From positions 51,705 through 115,704 of the forward strand of contig NZ_SNYJ01000013.1 of NCBI RefSeq assembly GCF_004363045.1: a stretch of DNA of 64,000 bases, read 5' to 3'. Positions 17,752-26,140 of the stretch are shown here, in pieces. The position numbers were made by a program, and so were the translations under genes. This stretch comes from Aureibacillus halotolerans. GTDB lineage: Bacteria; Bacillota; Bacilli; Bacillales; DSM-28697. The notes under the pieces were generated by a model. That model searched no databases and was not told where the DNA came from. It saw only the letters and a program-made list of their open reading frames with translations. Each line of letters begins with the position of its first letter. The stretch's first letter is position 1.

Positions 17752-18744
17752 TTAAAGAGAGGCTCCACGTATGAGCTGGTGGGACAACAGTTTCTTGATT
17801 GGCGCACGATCCGTTTCAATACGGTTTAAAAGCAGACGAATCGCTTCAGAACCCATCCCTTCAAGGTCAAAAGACACAGTGTTTAAAGCAGGCTCTACAT
17901 ACTGCAACGTATCAATATTATCAAACCCTACAAGGCCCACATCCTGCCCAACAATAAGATTTGTTTCCTTGAACCTTTTTAAGATTTCAAGCGCGTAATA
18001 GTCACAAGAACAAACGATGGCAGTTCGTTTCTCTTCAAAGGAAAGTGGATCTAGGGCAGTAAGATAATCTGGATCCGTAATTAACTGATGAGCTTCAAGC
18101 AAATTGGCTGCTCGCAAGCTTTCCAGACAACCCTCATAGCGCTCTGTTTGTGTGTAGATGTTTGAGTGCTTATAAAACCGCAAGGGCGGGCAAATATAGA
18201 TAATCTTCTCATAACCAAGCTGAACGGCGCTGTCCACCGCCTCTTTCATCGCCACGCGGTCACGTATACCTACAAAATCAAGCGAATCGGCAATGTAATT
18301 GCTTAGCGTCACAATGGGTGTTGACAACGAAGCTAAGTAATCAGCGAATCCCTCGCCTTTATTTACGGAAAACAAAACAATCCCATCGACCTTTTGACTT
18401 ATCAATTGTTCAATACACTTTTTCTCATCTTCAGGCGACTTGTCCGTCAGAACGAGGTTAACATGATAGCCGTCTTTTCGAGCCTCTTTCTCAATCGCAT
18501 TCATCATTTGGGCAAACGAGCGATTATACAAATCAAAAAGCACAATGCCCAATGTCATCGTTTTCCCACGCACAAGGCTTTGTGCCCTAGCGTCTGGACG
18601 ATAATGATGCTCCTTAGCCACTTTTAGGATGCGTTCCTTCGTCTTGCCACTAATACCATAGCGGTTGTTTAACGCTCGGTCCACAGTCCCCGGAGAGACA
18701 TTGCAAAGCTTTGCTAGCTCTTTTATCGTGATCCCCATGCACAT
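17752..18744 (-). CDS. LacI-family transcriptional regulator
   Basis: About 330 aa. The LacI helix-turn-helix (ITIKELAKLCNVSPGTVDRALNNRYGISGKTKERI) is at the N-terminus, followed by a hinge and a periplasmic-binding-protein-like sugar domain from about residue 60. Start choice lies between ATG 18744 and ATG 18738, both downstream of AAAGGA; the longer ORF to 18786 lacks a site. It directly precedes the GH51 gene, and its probable operator is the palindrome at 17678-17691. The inducer is probably an arabinose-containing sugar, by context. Confidence 0.88.
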   Translation of the reverse strand: MCMGITIKELAKLCNVSPGTVDRALNNRYGISGKTKERILKVAKEHHYRPDARAQSLVRGKTMTLGIVLFDLYNRSFAQMMNAIEKEARKDGYHVNLVLTDKSPEDEKKCIEQLISQKVDGIVLFSVNKGEGFADYLASLSTPIVTLSNYIADSLDFVGIRDRVAMKEAVDSAVQLGYEKIIYICPPLRFYKHSNIYTQTERYEGCLESLRAANLLEAHQLITDPDYLTALDPLSFEEKRTAIVCSCDYYALEILKRFKETNLIVGQDVGLVGFDNIDTLQYVEPALNTVSFDLEGMGSEAIRLLLNRIETDRAPIKKLLSHQLIRGASL

Positions 18745-18909
18745 GTAATCCTTTCCATATAGACCGCCTTTGAAAAAAGGCGACATACAGTGTATTGATA
18801 CTGCTAAATACGAGTACCTATTTATTCCTCTAGTGCGCTACAAAGCGTTTATTTCTTCTTGAAACTGCGATAGGAATACGCTTTTCACTTTATGTACTAC
18901 CCGCTTCCT

Positions 18910-19140
18910 GAAGCTGCGAGGTAGAAATTCCGGTTCGAGAGAAATGTGGAGAACCATTTCTTCGACCCGTGATGTTCTACTCTGCGCTTCAAAACGCGCT
19001 CGCCTACGCTTTTCTTGGCCAGCTTCGCGCCGTAGAAGCTGCGGCGCAGAAATCCTCGAGCTTGTGAAATGTGAAGAACCATTTCACAGCCCGATGATGT
19101 TCTGACCTCCGCTTCTGAACGTACGGCGCTACGCTTTTCT
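18910..19140. repeat. Two 125-bp tandem repeats with conserved, covarying hairpins
   Basis: Landmarks in copy A recur exactly 125 bp later in copy B: GAAGCTGCG (18910 and 19035), GAAATG (18941 and 19066), CATTTC (18955 and 19080), TTCT (18975 and 19100), GCTTC (18986 and 19111) and CTACGCTTTTCT (19004 and 19129). Each copy folds into a nested stem. Sequence changes between copies keep pairing: GTAGAA/TTCTAC becomes GCAGAA/TTCTG, and AGAAATG/CATTTCT becomes TGAAATG/CATTTCA. The end of copy B supplies the last codons and stop of aroA. A degenerate older copy may lie at about 18840-18888. Confidence 0.8.
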
Positions 19141-20481
19141 ACTTACCCTTACATTAAATTGTTCTAGCATGTCGAAGAAGGTTGGGCAGGTTTTGGATAC
19201 GCTGCCTGGGTCTTCTATTGTGAGTTGTTCGATTTTCGTGCCGATGAGGGCGAGGGACATGGCGATTCTGTGGTCATCGTAGGAGGAAAGGCTTTCACCT
19301 GCTTTTGGTTGTCCGGGATGAATTGTCCAGCCGTCTTGATGCTCGGTGATGTCGATGCCAAGTTGTGTTAAAGACTCGGTCATGGCTTGAATTCGGTCAC
19401 TTTCATGGTGACGGATGTGCTCTACATCGGTAATGGTGATGGGGCCGTCGCAAAAAGGAACGAGGGCAGCGATCGTCAGCGCCTGATCGGACATTTCTTT
19501 CATAGAAATGGTACGTCCGCCCTTTAGCTGTTCTGGACCTGTTACTTTGACGGTTGACCCGGACGTTTCAACGGTACATCCGAAGGTTTCCAGGATTTCT
19601 AGAACGCCAATGTCTGGCTGGTTCGTGTCTAAATTCATGTTGGTCACTTCAACTGTGCCACCATGAAGGGCGGCGAGGGCGAAAAAGTAGCAGGCTGTGG
19701 AAGCGTCTGCCTCCAGTGAGTAGTCTTTCGGCTGGTACACTTGTGGCGCCACTTCAAAGCGATTAAAATCGTCGTTGTATGTTACGTTTACACCGTGTTC
19801 TTTCATAATATCGATAGTGATTTTCACGTAAGCGTGCTGCACGATACCGTCTGTGACGTTGAGGACGACACCGTTCTTTGCTGCTGGAGCAGCCATTAAC
19901 AGACCGCTAATAAACTGGCTTGACTGTTTTCCAGAAATGGTTCCTTCTCCACCGAGAAATTCTGCCGCCTCAAGTTTCACAGGATACACTCCAGGGGTTT
20001 GCTCGTAGGTCACTGCTTGTCCCCATTGTTCGAGTACATCAAACAATGGCTTCACTGGCCGTTCGCTCATCCGACGACTTGCACGGACGGTTTGTGGCAC
20101 ATCTGTATGCGCGCTAAGGAGCCCTGGTAGAAAGCGTGCGGTTGTACCTGCAGCTCCAATATACAGCTCCGCACTTTGGTTAAGACGTTGTCCACCAATG
20201 CCGTGAACGACAACAGACTCCCCATCGATTTCAATCGCAACACCAATCGATTTCAACGCCTCGAGGCAAAAATACGAATCGTCACTACGAAGTACCCCGT
20301 CTAAACGGCTGGTTCCTTCAGCAAACGCAGCGAGAATGAGCGCCCGATTTGTAAAGCTCTTGCTTCCTGGAATTGTAATGCTACCGTTCATTGGTTCTTT
20401 ATGCTGATGAATGGTGACTGCTTTGTATTGACTAATTTCCGACCACGGTGAGCGCGCTTCTAAATCAGGAACGTGTGCCAT
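19129..20481 (-). CDS. aroA: 3-phosphoshikimate 1-carboxyvinyltransferase (EPSP synthase)
   Basis: 450 aa from the ATG at 20481, ten bases after GGGAGG. Motifs of the family are present: GSKSFTNRALILAA near the N-terminus, GAAGTTARFLPGLL (PEP-binding region, with Ala where many enzymes have Asn), RMSERPVKPL, SDQALTIAALVPF, DDHRIAMSLAL and DPGSVSKTCPTFF. The enzyme joins shikimate-3-phosphate and PEP in aromatic amino acid synthesis. It stands alone, not in an aro operon. The C-terminal SRKA and stop codon come from the 125-bp repeat. Whether it is the only EPSP synthase cannot be told. Confidence 0.92.
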   Translation of the reverse strand: MAHVPDLEARSPWSEISQYKAVTIHQHKEPMNGSITIPGSKSFTNRALILAAFAEGTSRLDGVLRSDDSYFCLEALKSIGVAIEIDGESVVVHGIGGQRLNQSAELYIGAAGTTARFLPGLLSAHTDVPQTVRASRRMSERPVKPLFDVLEQWGQAVTYEQTPGVYPVKLEAAEFLGGEGTISGKQSSQFISGLLMAAPAAKNGVVLNVTDGIVQHAYVKITIDIMKEHGVNVTYNDDFNRFEVAPQVYQPKDYSLEADASTACYFFALAALHGGTVEVTNMNLDTNQPDIGVLEILETFGCTVETSGSTVKVTGPEQLKGGRTISMKEMSDQALTIAALVPFCDGPITITDVEHIRHHESDRIQAMTESLTQLGIDITEHQDGWTIHPGQPKAGESLSSYDDHRIAMSLALIGTKIEQLTIEDPGSVSKTCPTFFDMLEQFNVRVSRKA

Positions 20482-20590
20482 CAATCATTTTCCTCCCAGA
20501 CATTGCAAGTTTTCTTTAACTATCACATATTTCTTTGTATACATCAACCGATTTCGCTCTATTTCTTTAACAGACAAAAGCTTAAAAGCA

Positions 20591-21772
20591 TTAAAGTGAT
20601 TTTTTGCCGTAAATGAGTTTTCTCCATATCCATTCGACTGGCCCTTGCTCTGCATGTCTGAGCCACAAACTACTGAGCAGCATTTGTACAAGGATAATAA
20701 CAACGGCGATGAGCATTCCTTGAACAACACTTACCTGTCCGAAAAGCCCGAAGCCAAACCCATAGAACATGAACACACAAATGAGCGATTGAGCAAGGTA
20801 GTTCGTCAACGCCATTCGTCCTAATGCAGATAACGCCGTCACTCTGCGCTGCCAACCCTCTTTTTGCAAAAGTAGGACGAATACTGCGATATATGACACA
20901 GTTAAGATCGGCCCACCAATTAAGTTTACAGCGTCACTAAGTGCATAACCTAAATGAGCAGGGATCGGCAACCAGTCATGACGCAAACTTACAAAAAGAA
21001 GCGAAAAGAACAGACCAATCCAGCCGCCATGAATTGCCAGGCGACGCCACATCGTCTTGTACTTCTCTACGTTTTTGAATGCATTCATTTTCCCAAAAGC
21101 CATACCGATTAGAAATAATCCCAAAACGTTTGGCAAAGTAAAAGGAAGACTAAATAGGAGTAATACGGCCTCTGATTGCCAACGAAAGGAAAGAATTTCT
21201 CCGTAGCTCCCCGTTTGAAACAGTTGCATAATAGGCAAAAGACTTCCACTGCCTACGTCAGTATTTGCATAGGCAGCAGCAACACCTAGTAATGCTGTCC
21301 CGACCCCAGTGAATATAATTAGCAAAATCCCCCAGCGCAGAAGCTGTTCAGAAGATTTCCTTCGAAAGAGGAGCAGGATAAACCCTGCAATCGCGTAAGT
21401 ATGTAAAATGTCCCCCGACCAAATGAAGATGAGGTGGACAAGCCCAATGCAAAGCAAGGTTGCCATTCTTCTTTTGAATAGCGCCTTGCCATTGAGATTT
21501 CGCTCTGAAAGCCTAGAATAGAAGAGGTAAAAACCAATCCCAAACAATATCGAAAACAGCGGATAAAACTTTGCCGTCACAAACAATTCAAGCACAAGCT
21601 GACCAAAGGCATCCAAAGGATGTGGCGACCAAGTTGGAAGAGATAGATCATGGAACACTAAGGACTTAAATCCTGACATATTGGATAAAAGGATGCCTAT
21701 TAAGGCAAAACCTCGAATGACATCGAGAGATTGAATTCGATCAGCTTGTTGTATTGGCTTTGAGTGCGTCAT
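20591..21772 (-). CDS. DUF418-type multi-spanning membrane protein
   Basis: 393 aa with about ten membrane segments. It opens with IQSLDVIRGFALIGILLSNM, the typical start of the DUF418/YeiB family. ALGRMALTNYLAQSLICVF lies in the C-terminal DUF418 part and a basic tail follows. It starts one base after the stop of the small membrane-protein gene upstream, so the two are co-translated. Function is unknown; family members are proposed transporters or acyltransferase-like proteins. Confidence 0.82.
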   Translation of the reverse strand: MTHSKPIQQADRIQSLDVIRGFALIGILLSNMSGFKSLVFHDLSLPTWSPHPLDAFGQLVLELFVTAKFYPLFSILFGIGFYLFYSRLSERNLNGKALFKRRMATLLCIGLVHLIFIWSGDILHTYAIAGFILLLFRRKSSEQLLRWGILLIIFTGVGTALLGVAAAYANTDVGSGSLLPIMQLFQTGSYGEILSFRWQSEAVLLLFSLPFTLPNVLGLFLIGMAFGKMNAFKNVEKYKTMWRRLAIHGGWIGLFFSLLFVSLRHDWLPIPAHLGYALSDAVNLIGGPILTVSYIAVFVLLLQKEGWQRRVTALSALGRMALTNYLAQSLICVFMFYGFGFGLFGQVSVVQGMLIAVVIILVQMLLSSLWLRHAEQGPVEWIWRKLIYGKKSL

Positions 21773-21773
21773 C

Positions 21774-22280
21774 TTATTCGTCTACCCGAAGCATTTCATA
21801 GAGGAAACCGTTGTTGCCAGTATTTTCTTGGATTAAATCCACTCCGTAAAAGGACAGTACACCCATCGCAACACACCATAGCACCAGGCTTCCCGTCATC
21901 CATGCCGTCACTTTTGTTTTGTTATTGCTAAATGTCATTGCCGTCAAAGCCGCAAGGTGACTACCGATAATTAGTGGTCCAAGTAGGCTAACCCCTACAA
22001 TCCCATATTTCGTCCACAGACGTTCCGCACGCTCACGCTTTTTAGAAGGGGCGTCAACATCAATGCCTTTACGACGTCGACGGTCTTCGTTCCACTTTTT
22101 TAGCCGTTCTGCCAAAAAAATCACGAGGAGCACTGTTAGTAAGTTTCCAAGCAAAGCAACGACAGCAACAACAATGACATTTAATCCTGCAAGTGCACCA
22201 ATCGGAATAACTGCAATAACTTCAAAGAAAGGTGTTGCTGCAAAAACAAAGACGAGCAAATAAGCAATAAAAAAAGCCAT
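21774..22280 (-). CDS. Small multidrug export family membrane protein
   Basis: 168 aa from the ATG at 22280, eight bases after GGAG. It has four to five membrane segments, with PFFEVIAVIPIGALAGLN in the first pair and KYGIVGVSLLGPLIIGSHLAA in the second half. A charged cytoplasmic loop (KKWNEDRRRRKG) separates them. This is the pattern of the Sm_multidrug_ex family; export activity is poorly established. It belongs to a run of membrane-protein genes downstream of an Xre regulator. Confidence 0.75.
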   Translation of the reverse strand: MAFFIAYLLVFVFAATPFFEVIAVIPIGALAGLNVIVVAVVALLGNLLTVLLVIFLAERLKKWNEDRRRRKGIDVDAPSKKRERAERLWTKYGIVGVSLLGPLIIGSHLAALTAMTFSNNKTKVTAWMTGSLVLWCVAMGVLSFYGVDLIQENTGNNGFLYEMLRVDE

Positions 22281-22302
22281 AAGTACATCTCCATTCATTC
22301 AT

Positions 22303-22728
22303 TTATTGTTTGTAATAATGCCTAGTGTCCCACCAAAAAATCGTATACTGTGTAACACCAAGAATAAAAAAGAGTGCGAGTGGGACAAGTGGAAACAAAG
22401 GGAAGAAGGTCAGGGCAATCATCGAAAAGGGAACTGCAAAATAGTAAAACATATACACTTTCCGACAAGCTTTATTAATCACCCAACGCTGCCCTTCATC
22501 TTCATCATGAAGCTCATATGGAGTGAAGGATACAAAGCGTATTCGACGCTTGGGATGACGCTTGTTGTGGATTAGGATAAGGATAAAGAAAATGACAAGA
22601 GCTCCTAGCCCGAGCCATACATATTTTCGAGATTCATCTTCATGTTCAAGTGCCCCATAGATCATAGACGTTACGATGAATAAAAACAAAGCAGCTGTGA
22701 ACGGTGAACGTATTATTTTTTCAAGCAT
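22303..22728 (-). CDS. Membrane protein of unknown function coupled to an Xre regulator
   Basis: 141 aa from the ATG at 22728, preceded by GGAGGAAAAAG. Two membrane segments lie at about residues 10-55 and a further pair at about 95-130, separated by a polar loop containing FTPYELHDEDEGQRWV. The gene overlaps the last codons of the Xre regulator by 8 bp. No family is recognised. A second regulator plus small-membrane-protein pair with the same order lies at 34783-35378. Confidence 0.65.
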   Translation of the reverse strand: MLEKIIRSPFTAALFLFIVTSMIYGALEHEDESRKYVWLGLGALVIFFILILIHNKRHPKRRIRFVSFTPYELHDEDEGQRWVINKACRKVYMFYYFAVPFSMIALTFFPLFPLVPLALFFILGVTQYTIFWWDTRHYYKQ

Positions 22729-22930
22729 CTTTTTCCTCCTCCAGCCAAAAAACATCCTCTAGTTTTTCATTAAACACTTGCGATATTTTTAGAGCGAGAG
22801 CTACAGATGGAGCATAATCTCCCTTTTCGATCATTCCTACCGTTTGACGTGTGGCCCCAATCGCTTTCGCTAAATCGGATTGAGTGAACGAATACCGGGC
22901 ACGCATTTCACGCACTCTATTTTTCAGCAT
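22721..22930 (-). CDS. Xre-family helix-turn-helix regulator, 69 aa
   Basis: A single Cro/CI-type HTH domain: MRARYSFTQSDLAKAIGATRQTVGMIEKGDYAPSVALALKISQVF. The length and the C-terminal LEDVFWLEEE are typical of the YozG-like group of small regulators that precede membrane-protein genes. It probably autoregulates the operon that includes the three membrane proteins downstream. Confidence 0.88.
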   Translation of the reverse strand: MLKNRVREMRARYSFTQSDLAKAIGATRQTVGMIEKGDYAPSVALALKISQVFNEKLEDVFWLEEEKDA

Positions 22931-23172
22931 ACCTTCACATCCTTTCGTAACTTTCTGCGCATAATGGCACCAATCCTACACTACTATGACAATTTCCATC
23001 CTGTTTAATGAGCACTTCAACCTCACGAAGATCGATAGCAGGATGAGCGACCGAGGAGTATTCAATACAACTGAATCGCTACGGCGTATGTGTACACATC
23101 ATGTTAATCATCATATACATAATGTACATTATAATTGTCATTATGTAAATCATTATTGTCATTGAAATAAAA
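22931..23172. other. Promoter region upstream of the Xre gene with an inverted repeat
   Basis: This AT-rich stretch holds an inverted repeat ACATAATG/CATTATGT (about 23118-23147). Several further near-copies of ATTATGTA and ATTGTCATT follow up to about 23163. It could be an operator region for the Xre regulator. No gene is seen. Confidence 0.35.
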
Positions 23173-23213
23173 ATAGCCTCTTGACCCATATGTGTGGGTG
23201 AAGAGGCTTTTAT
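23173..23213 (-). terminator. Rho-independent terminator of motAB
   Basis: Stem AGCCTCTT-ACCCA / TGGGT-AAGAGGCT (23175-23208) followed on the minus strand by TATTTTTAT, directly after the motB stop codon. Confidence 0.85.
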
Positions 23214-23216
23214 TCT

Positions 23217-24002
23217 TTATGGAGTTGAAGACGTCGTATCGGCCGTACGCGGCAAAATTAAAATTTCGACACGTCTGTTTTTTTCTCGTCCTTCTGGCGT
23301 TTCATTAGAGGCAACGGGACGATATTCTCCAAACCCTTTTGCACTAAACCACTGCGGCAACAGAGCATCGTTTTTCATAAGCAGTTTCATAAAGTTCACA
23401 GATCTCATCACACTGAGCTCCCAGTTTGAATCAAATCTTGCGGTACGTATTGGAACGTTATCCGTATGTCCGCTGATGATAATTTGACGCGGCGGATCCA
23501 TTACAAGCAGATCTGAAAGCTCATTGGCGATGGGCTCGTACTCTGAACGAACATCTGCACGACCAGAACGGAATAAGATACTGTCTCGAATAAGAATCAA
23601 TAGCCCTTCATCACTTAGTGACGTTTCAAAGGTTTCTTCCAGCTGATTCGAAGCAATATAGCTATCAATTTTTTCTTGAATTTCCTCTAGCTCTTTAAGC
23701 TCACGCTCTGTAAGCGCACTGTCATCCTCGTCTTCTCCTTCAGCAGTAGTGCCTAGGTTTTTCACATCCATTGTAGTGCCGCGCGTCGGCGCGTCAGACG
23801 GAAAATCCATCACTCCTGTTCCCCCAGTGAAAAGTTCACTAAAAACGCCGGACATCGCTCTGAATTTTTCAGCATCGACACTACTTGTGGAAAACAAGAC
23901 AATAAACAGAGCGAGCAGTAAGGTCATCAAATCGGCATAAGGAATGAGCCAGGACTCGTCGATATGTTCCTCTTTATGCTTTTTTTTCCTACGCTGCGTC
24001 AT
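23217..24002 (-). CDS. motB: Flagellar motor stator protein MotB
   Basis: 261 aa. A basic cytoplasmic N-terminus is followed by one membrane helix with the ion-binding Asp24 in PYADLMTLLLALFIVLF, a plug/linker, and an OmpA-type peptidoglycan-binding domain (IIISGHTDNVPIRTARFDSNWELSVMRS region). The helix resembles proton-type MotB of B. subtilis more than sodium-type MotS. In alkaliphilic relatives MotAB can use both ions, so specificity is open. It overlaps motA by 14 bp and completes the stator. Confidence 0.93.
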   Translation of the reverse strand: MTQRRKKKHKEEHIDESWLIPYADLMTLLLALFIVLFSTSSVDAEKFRAMSGVFSELFTGGTGVMDFPSDAPTRGTTMDVKNLGTTAEGEDEDDSALTERELKELEEIQEKIDSYIASNQLEETFETSLSDEGLLILIRDSILFRSGRADVRSEYEPIANELSDLLVMDPPRQIIISGHTDNVPIRTARFDSNWELSVMRSVNFMKLLMKNDALLPQWFSAKGFGEYRPVASNETPEGREKNRRVEILILPRTADTTSSTP

Positions 24003-24792
24003 TTTGCAGCGCTCCTTTTCCAGCTTTTTCTACCGTTGTGCGTTCCTTCTCGGAAAGGTAAGAGGACAGCTTTTGCTCTAACGCTTTCGGCGATTCTCCT
24101 TCAAGCAGAGACAGAATGCCTTCAATCATCATTTGCTTCACGCGAATTTCTTGTTTTGACTTCTGTTTAAGCTTGTTGGCAAAGGGATGCCAAAGGACAT
24201 AACCGCTAAAAATCCCCATAAGTGTTGCCACAAAAGCTGCCGAAATCGCTGCACCGAGCTTATCGATGTCGCTCATATTGCCAAGCGCTGAAATCAATCC
24301 GATAACTGCACCTAAGACACCTAAGGTCGGGGCATACATACCAGCCTGACTGAAGATTTGAGCATTCCCTAAATGTCTTTCTTCCATCGCGTCAACTTCT
24401 TCTGACAGAACATCACGAATGTAATCAGAGTTTTTCCCATCAATCGCCATTTGCATGCCGTTTTTAAGGAATGTATCATTTAATTCTTGCATTCTCCCTT
24501 CAAGGAGCAGCAACCCTTCCTTCCGTGCGGTTTCCGTCCATGAAGAAAACAGGGCAATCACCTCGGCAGGAGACATGATTTGCTGTTCCTTAAACAAGAT
24601 ACCAAATAATTTCGGCACCTTTTTTATTTCATTCGTCGGGAATGCGATGCAAACAGCGGCTGCTGTTCCTACTATAATGATTAAAACCGCCGCAGGATTA
24701 ATCAGCACATCCAAGCTTACACCTTTCATAAACATGCCCACTAGAACAGCCACCAAGCCAAGCACAATTCCAACGAGTGACGCTTTATCCAT
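23989..24792 (-). CDS. motA: Flagellar motor stator protein MotA
   Basis: 267 aa with four membrane helices (about 5-25, 33-52, 150-170, 180-205). The cytoplasmic loop carries conserved charged residues, and the helix-3 region reads GMYAPTLGVLGAVIGLISAL. MotA and MotB form the ion-driven stator of the flagellum. The gene has an AGGTG ribosome binding site eight bases upstream and a perfect sigma-D promoter about 35 bp further up, so it is expressed with the motility regulon. Confidence 0.94.
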   Translation of the reverse strand: MDKASLVGIVLGLVAVLVGMFMKGVSLDVLINPAAVLIIIVGTAAAVCIAFPTNEIKKVPKLFGILFKEQQIMSPAEVIALFSSWTETARKEGLLLLEGRMQELNDTFLKNGMQMAIDGKNSDYIRDVLSEEVDAMEERHLGNAQIFSQAGMYAPTLGVLGAVIGLISALGNMSDIDKLGAAISAAFVATLMGIFSGYVLWHPFANKLKQKSKQEIRVKQMMIEGILSLLEGESPKALEQKLSSYLSEKERTTVEKAGKGALQNDAA

Positions 24793-24828
24793 TTTTCATC
24801 ACCTTTATGTCAGTCTTCTCTCTTTCTT

Positions 24829-24855
24829 ATATCGGCAGATGAACAATAGATTTTA
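24829..24855 (-). promoter_or_regulatory. Sigma-D (flagellar) promoter of motAB
   Basis: Minus strand TAAA (24852-24855), 15-bp spacer, GCCGATAT (24829-24836). This is an exact match to the B. subtilis SigD consensus. Confidence 0.88.
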
Positions 24856-25027
24856 AGAGCTCGCGAAGAAATCGTCCATTTGTACCAGTTAACTTTTTGT
24901 TCACCCCCGCTTATTTTGGGCTAGTATGTACTGAACACCTAATAGACCGTTTTTCATTATCGTTCAAACAAATTTAAAAGATTTGAATTTCATGCATTCT
25001 CGCTTTGATCATGCTAGCGAGATAGAC

Positions 25028-25073
25028 AAAAAAACACGAAAGACCTTTTAGTAGAGGCTCTTCCGTGTTTTTG
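25028..25073 (-). terminator. Rho-independent terminator of folD
   Basis: Minus-strand arms AACACGGAAGAG and TCTTTCGTGTT form a stem with small mismatches, followed by TTTTTTTG, within 10 bp of the folD stop codon. Confidence 0.8.
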
Positions 25074-25081
25074 CTTATTTC

Positions 25082-25933
25082 TTAGACGAGGAGACCTGCT
25101 GACTTCTCTGCAGACTCGACGGTTTGCTTTAATAAGGTGGCTATCGTGACGGGACCAACGCCACCAGGGACTGGGGTGATAGCACTCGCTTTTTTATAAC
25201 AGGCGTCGTATTCGACATCACCGACATTTCCAGGGTTGTATCCTGCGTCAACAATGATGGCCCCCTCTTTAATCCAATCGCCTTTAACAAATTCGGGTTT
25301 CCCAACAGCTGCAACGACAATGTCAGCGCGCGACACTTTCTCTGCCAGCGCCTGGGTCTTAGAGTGACAAATCGTCACAGTCGCATTGCGGTTCAGCAGT
25401 AGCAATGATACGGGTTTTCCGAGAATAGGGCTTCGTCCAACAACGACCACATCTTTGCCTTCAAGCTCGATATTAAAATAATCAAGAATGGAAATAATGG
25501 CGCCTGGAGTACAGGATGGAAAGCGTCCAAAATCAAGGCCCGTCCGACCAAATGACGCACTTGTGACACCATCAACATCTTTATCTGGGTGAATGGCTTC
25601 AAACGCCGCCCGCTCATCCAAATGGGAAGGAATCGGGTGCTGAAGCAGGATGCCATTCACTTTTGGATCTTCATTCAACTCTTTAATCGTTTGCATCAAT
25701 GTGTCTTGCGTTGTATCCGCTGGCAGTACAACGGCTTTGGACTCAATGCCAACCTTTTCGCATGCTTTCCCCTTCATTTTCACATACGTTGCAGAGGAAG
25801 GGTCGTCTCCTACCAAAATCGTTGCCAAGCACGTGTCGTGTCCTTGACGTTTCAGTTCATCCGTACGTTCTTTTACCTCGTCTCTCATAGCCTGAGAAAC
25901 AATTCGACCGTCAAGCAACAATGGGTCACTCAT
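25082..25933 (-). CDS. folD: Bifunctional methylenetetrahydrofolate dehydrogenase/methenyl-THF cyclohydrolase
   Basis: 283 aa after AAGGAGG. The catalytic Tyr50 and Lys54 lie in TYVKMKGKA. The NADP-binding loop is VVVVGRSPILGKPVSLLL and the C-terminal signature PVPGGVGPVTIATLL. Two usual signatures are altered: QHPIP instead of QLPLP and SCTPGA instead of PCTPxG. This points to a divergent, perhaps second, FolD paralogue. The enzyme interconverts one-carbon units for purine synthesis. A ZTP riboswitch upstream ties it to purine/folate shortage. Confidence 0.92.
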   Translation of the reverse strand: MSDPLLLDGRIVSQAMRDEVKERTDELKRQGHDTCLATILVGDDPSSATYVKMKGKACEKVGIESKAVVLPADTTQDTLMQTIKELNEDPKVNGILLQHPIPSHLDERAAFEAIHPDKDVDGVTSASFGRTGLDFGRFPSCTPGAIISILDYFNIELEGKDVVVVGRSPILGKPVSLLLLNRNATVTICHSKTQALAEKVSRADIVVAAVGKPEFVKGDWIKEGAIIVDAGYNPGNVGDVEYDACYKKASAITPVPGGVGPVTIATLLKQTVESAEKSAGLLV

Positions 25934-25961
25934 CGTAAAACCTCCTTATGGGATCAAAAGC

Positions 25962-26060
25962 AGGTCGCGGATGCCCAGGCGAACGGCATGCGATTTTATG
26001 CAAAGCGTTTGTTTTCCGGCTCCCTCGTGGTGGCCTCCACGTTCATCGCCAGTTACCGAA
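25962..26060 (-). promoter_or_regulatory. ZTP riboswitch (pfl motif)
   Basis: Minus-strand leader carries the conserved blocks of the pfl motif in order: GTAACTGGCG, CCACCACGAGGGAGCCGG, then after a variable linker CCGTTCGCCTGGGCA. It ends about 30 bp before the folD start. ZTP/ZMP riboswitches typically control folD, purH and other one-carbon genes and switch expression on when 10-formyl-THF is low. No clear terminator follows, so control may act on the ribosome binding site. Confidence 0.88.
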
Positions 26061-26140
26061 AATGTTCGTCACCTTAAGTATAAATCACATTTGATGCTTC
26101 GAAAAGTCCCATTGTGCAAGATCCCAATCACAACCTCAGA

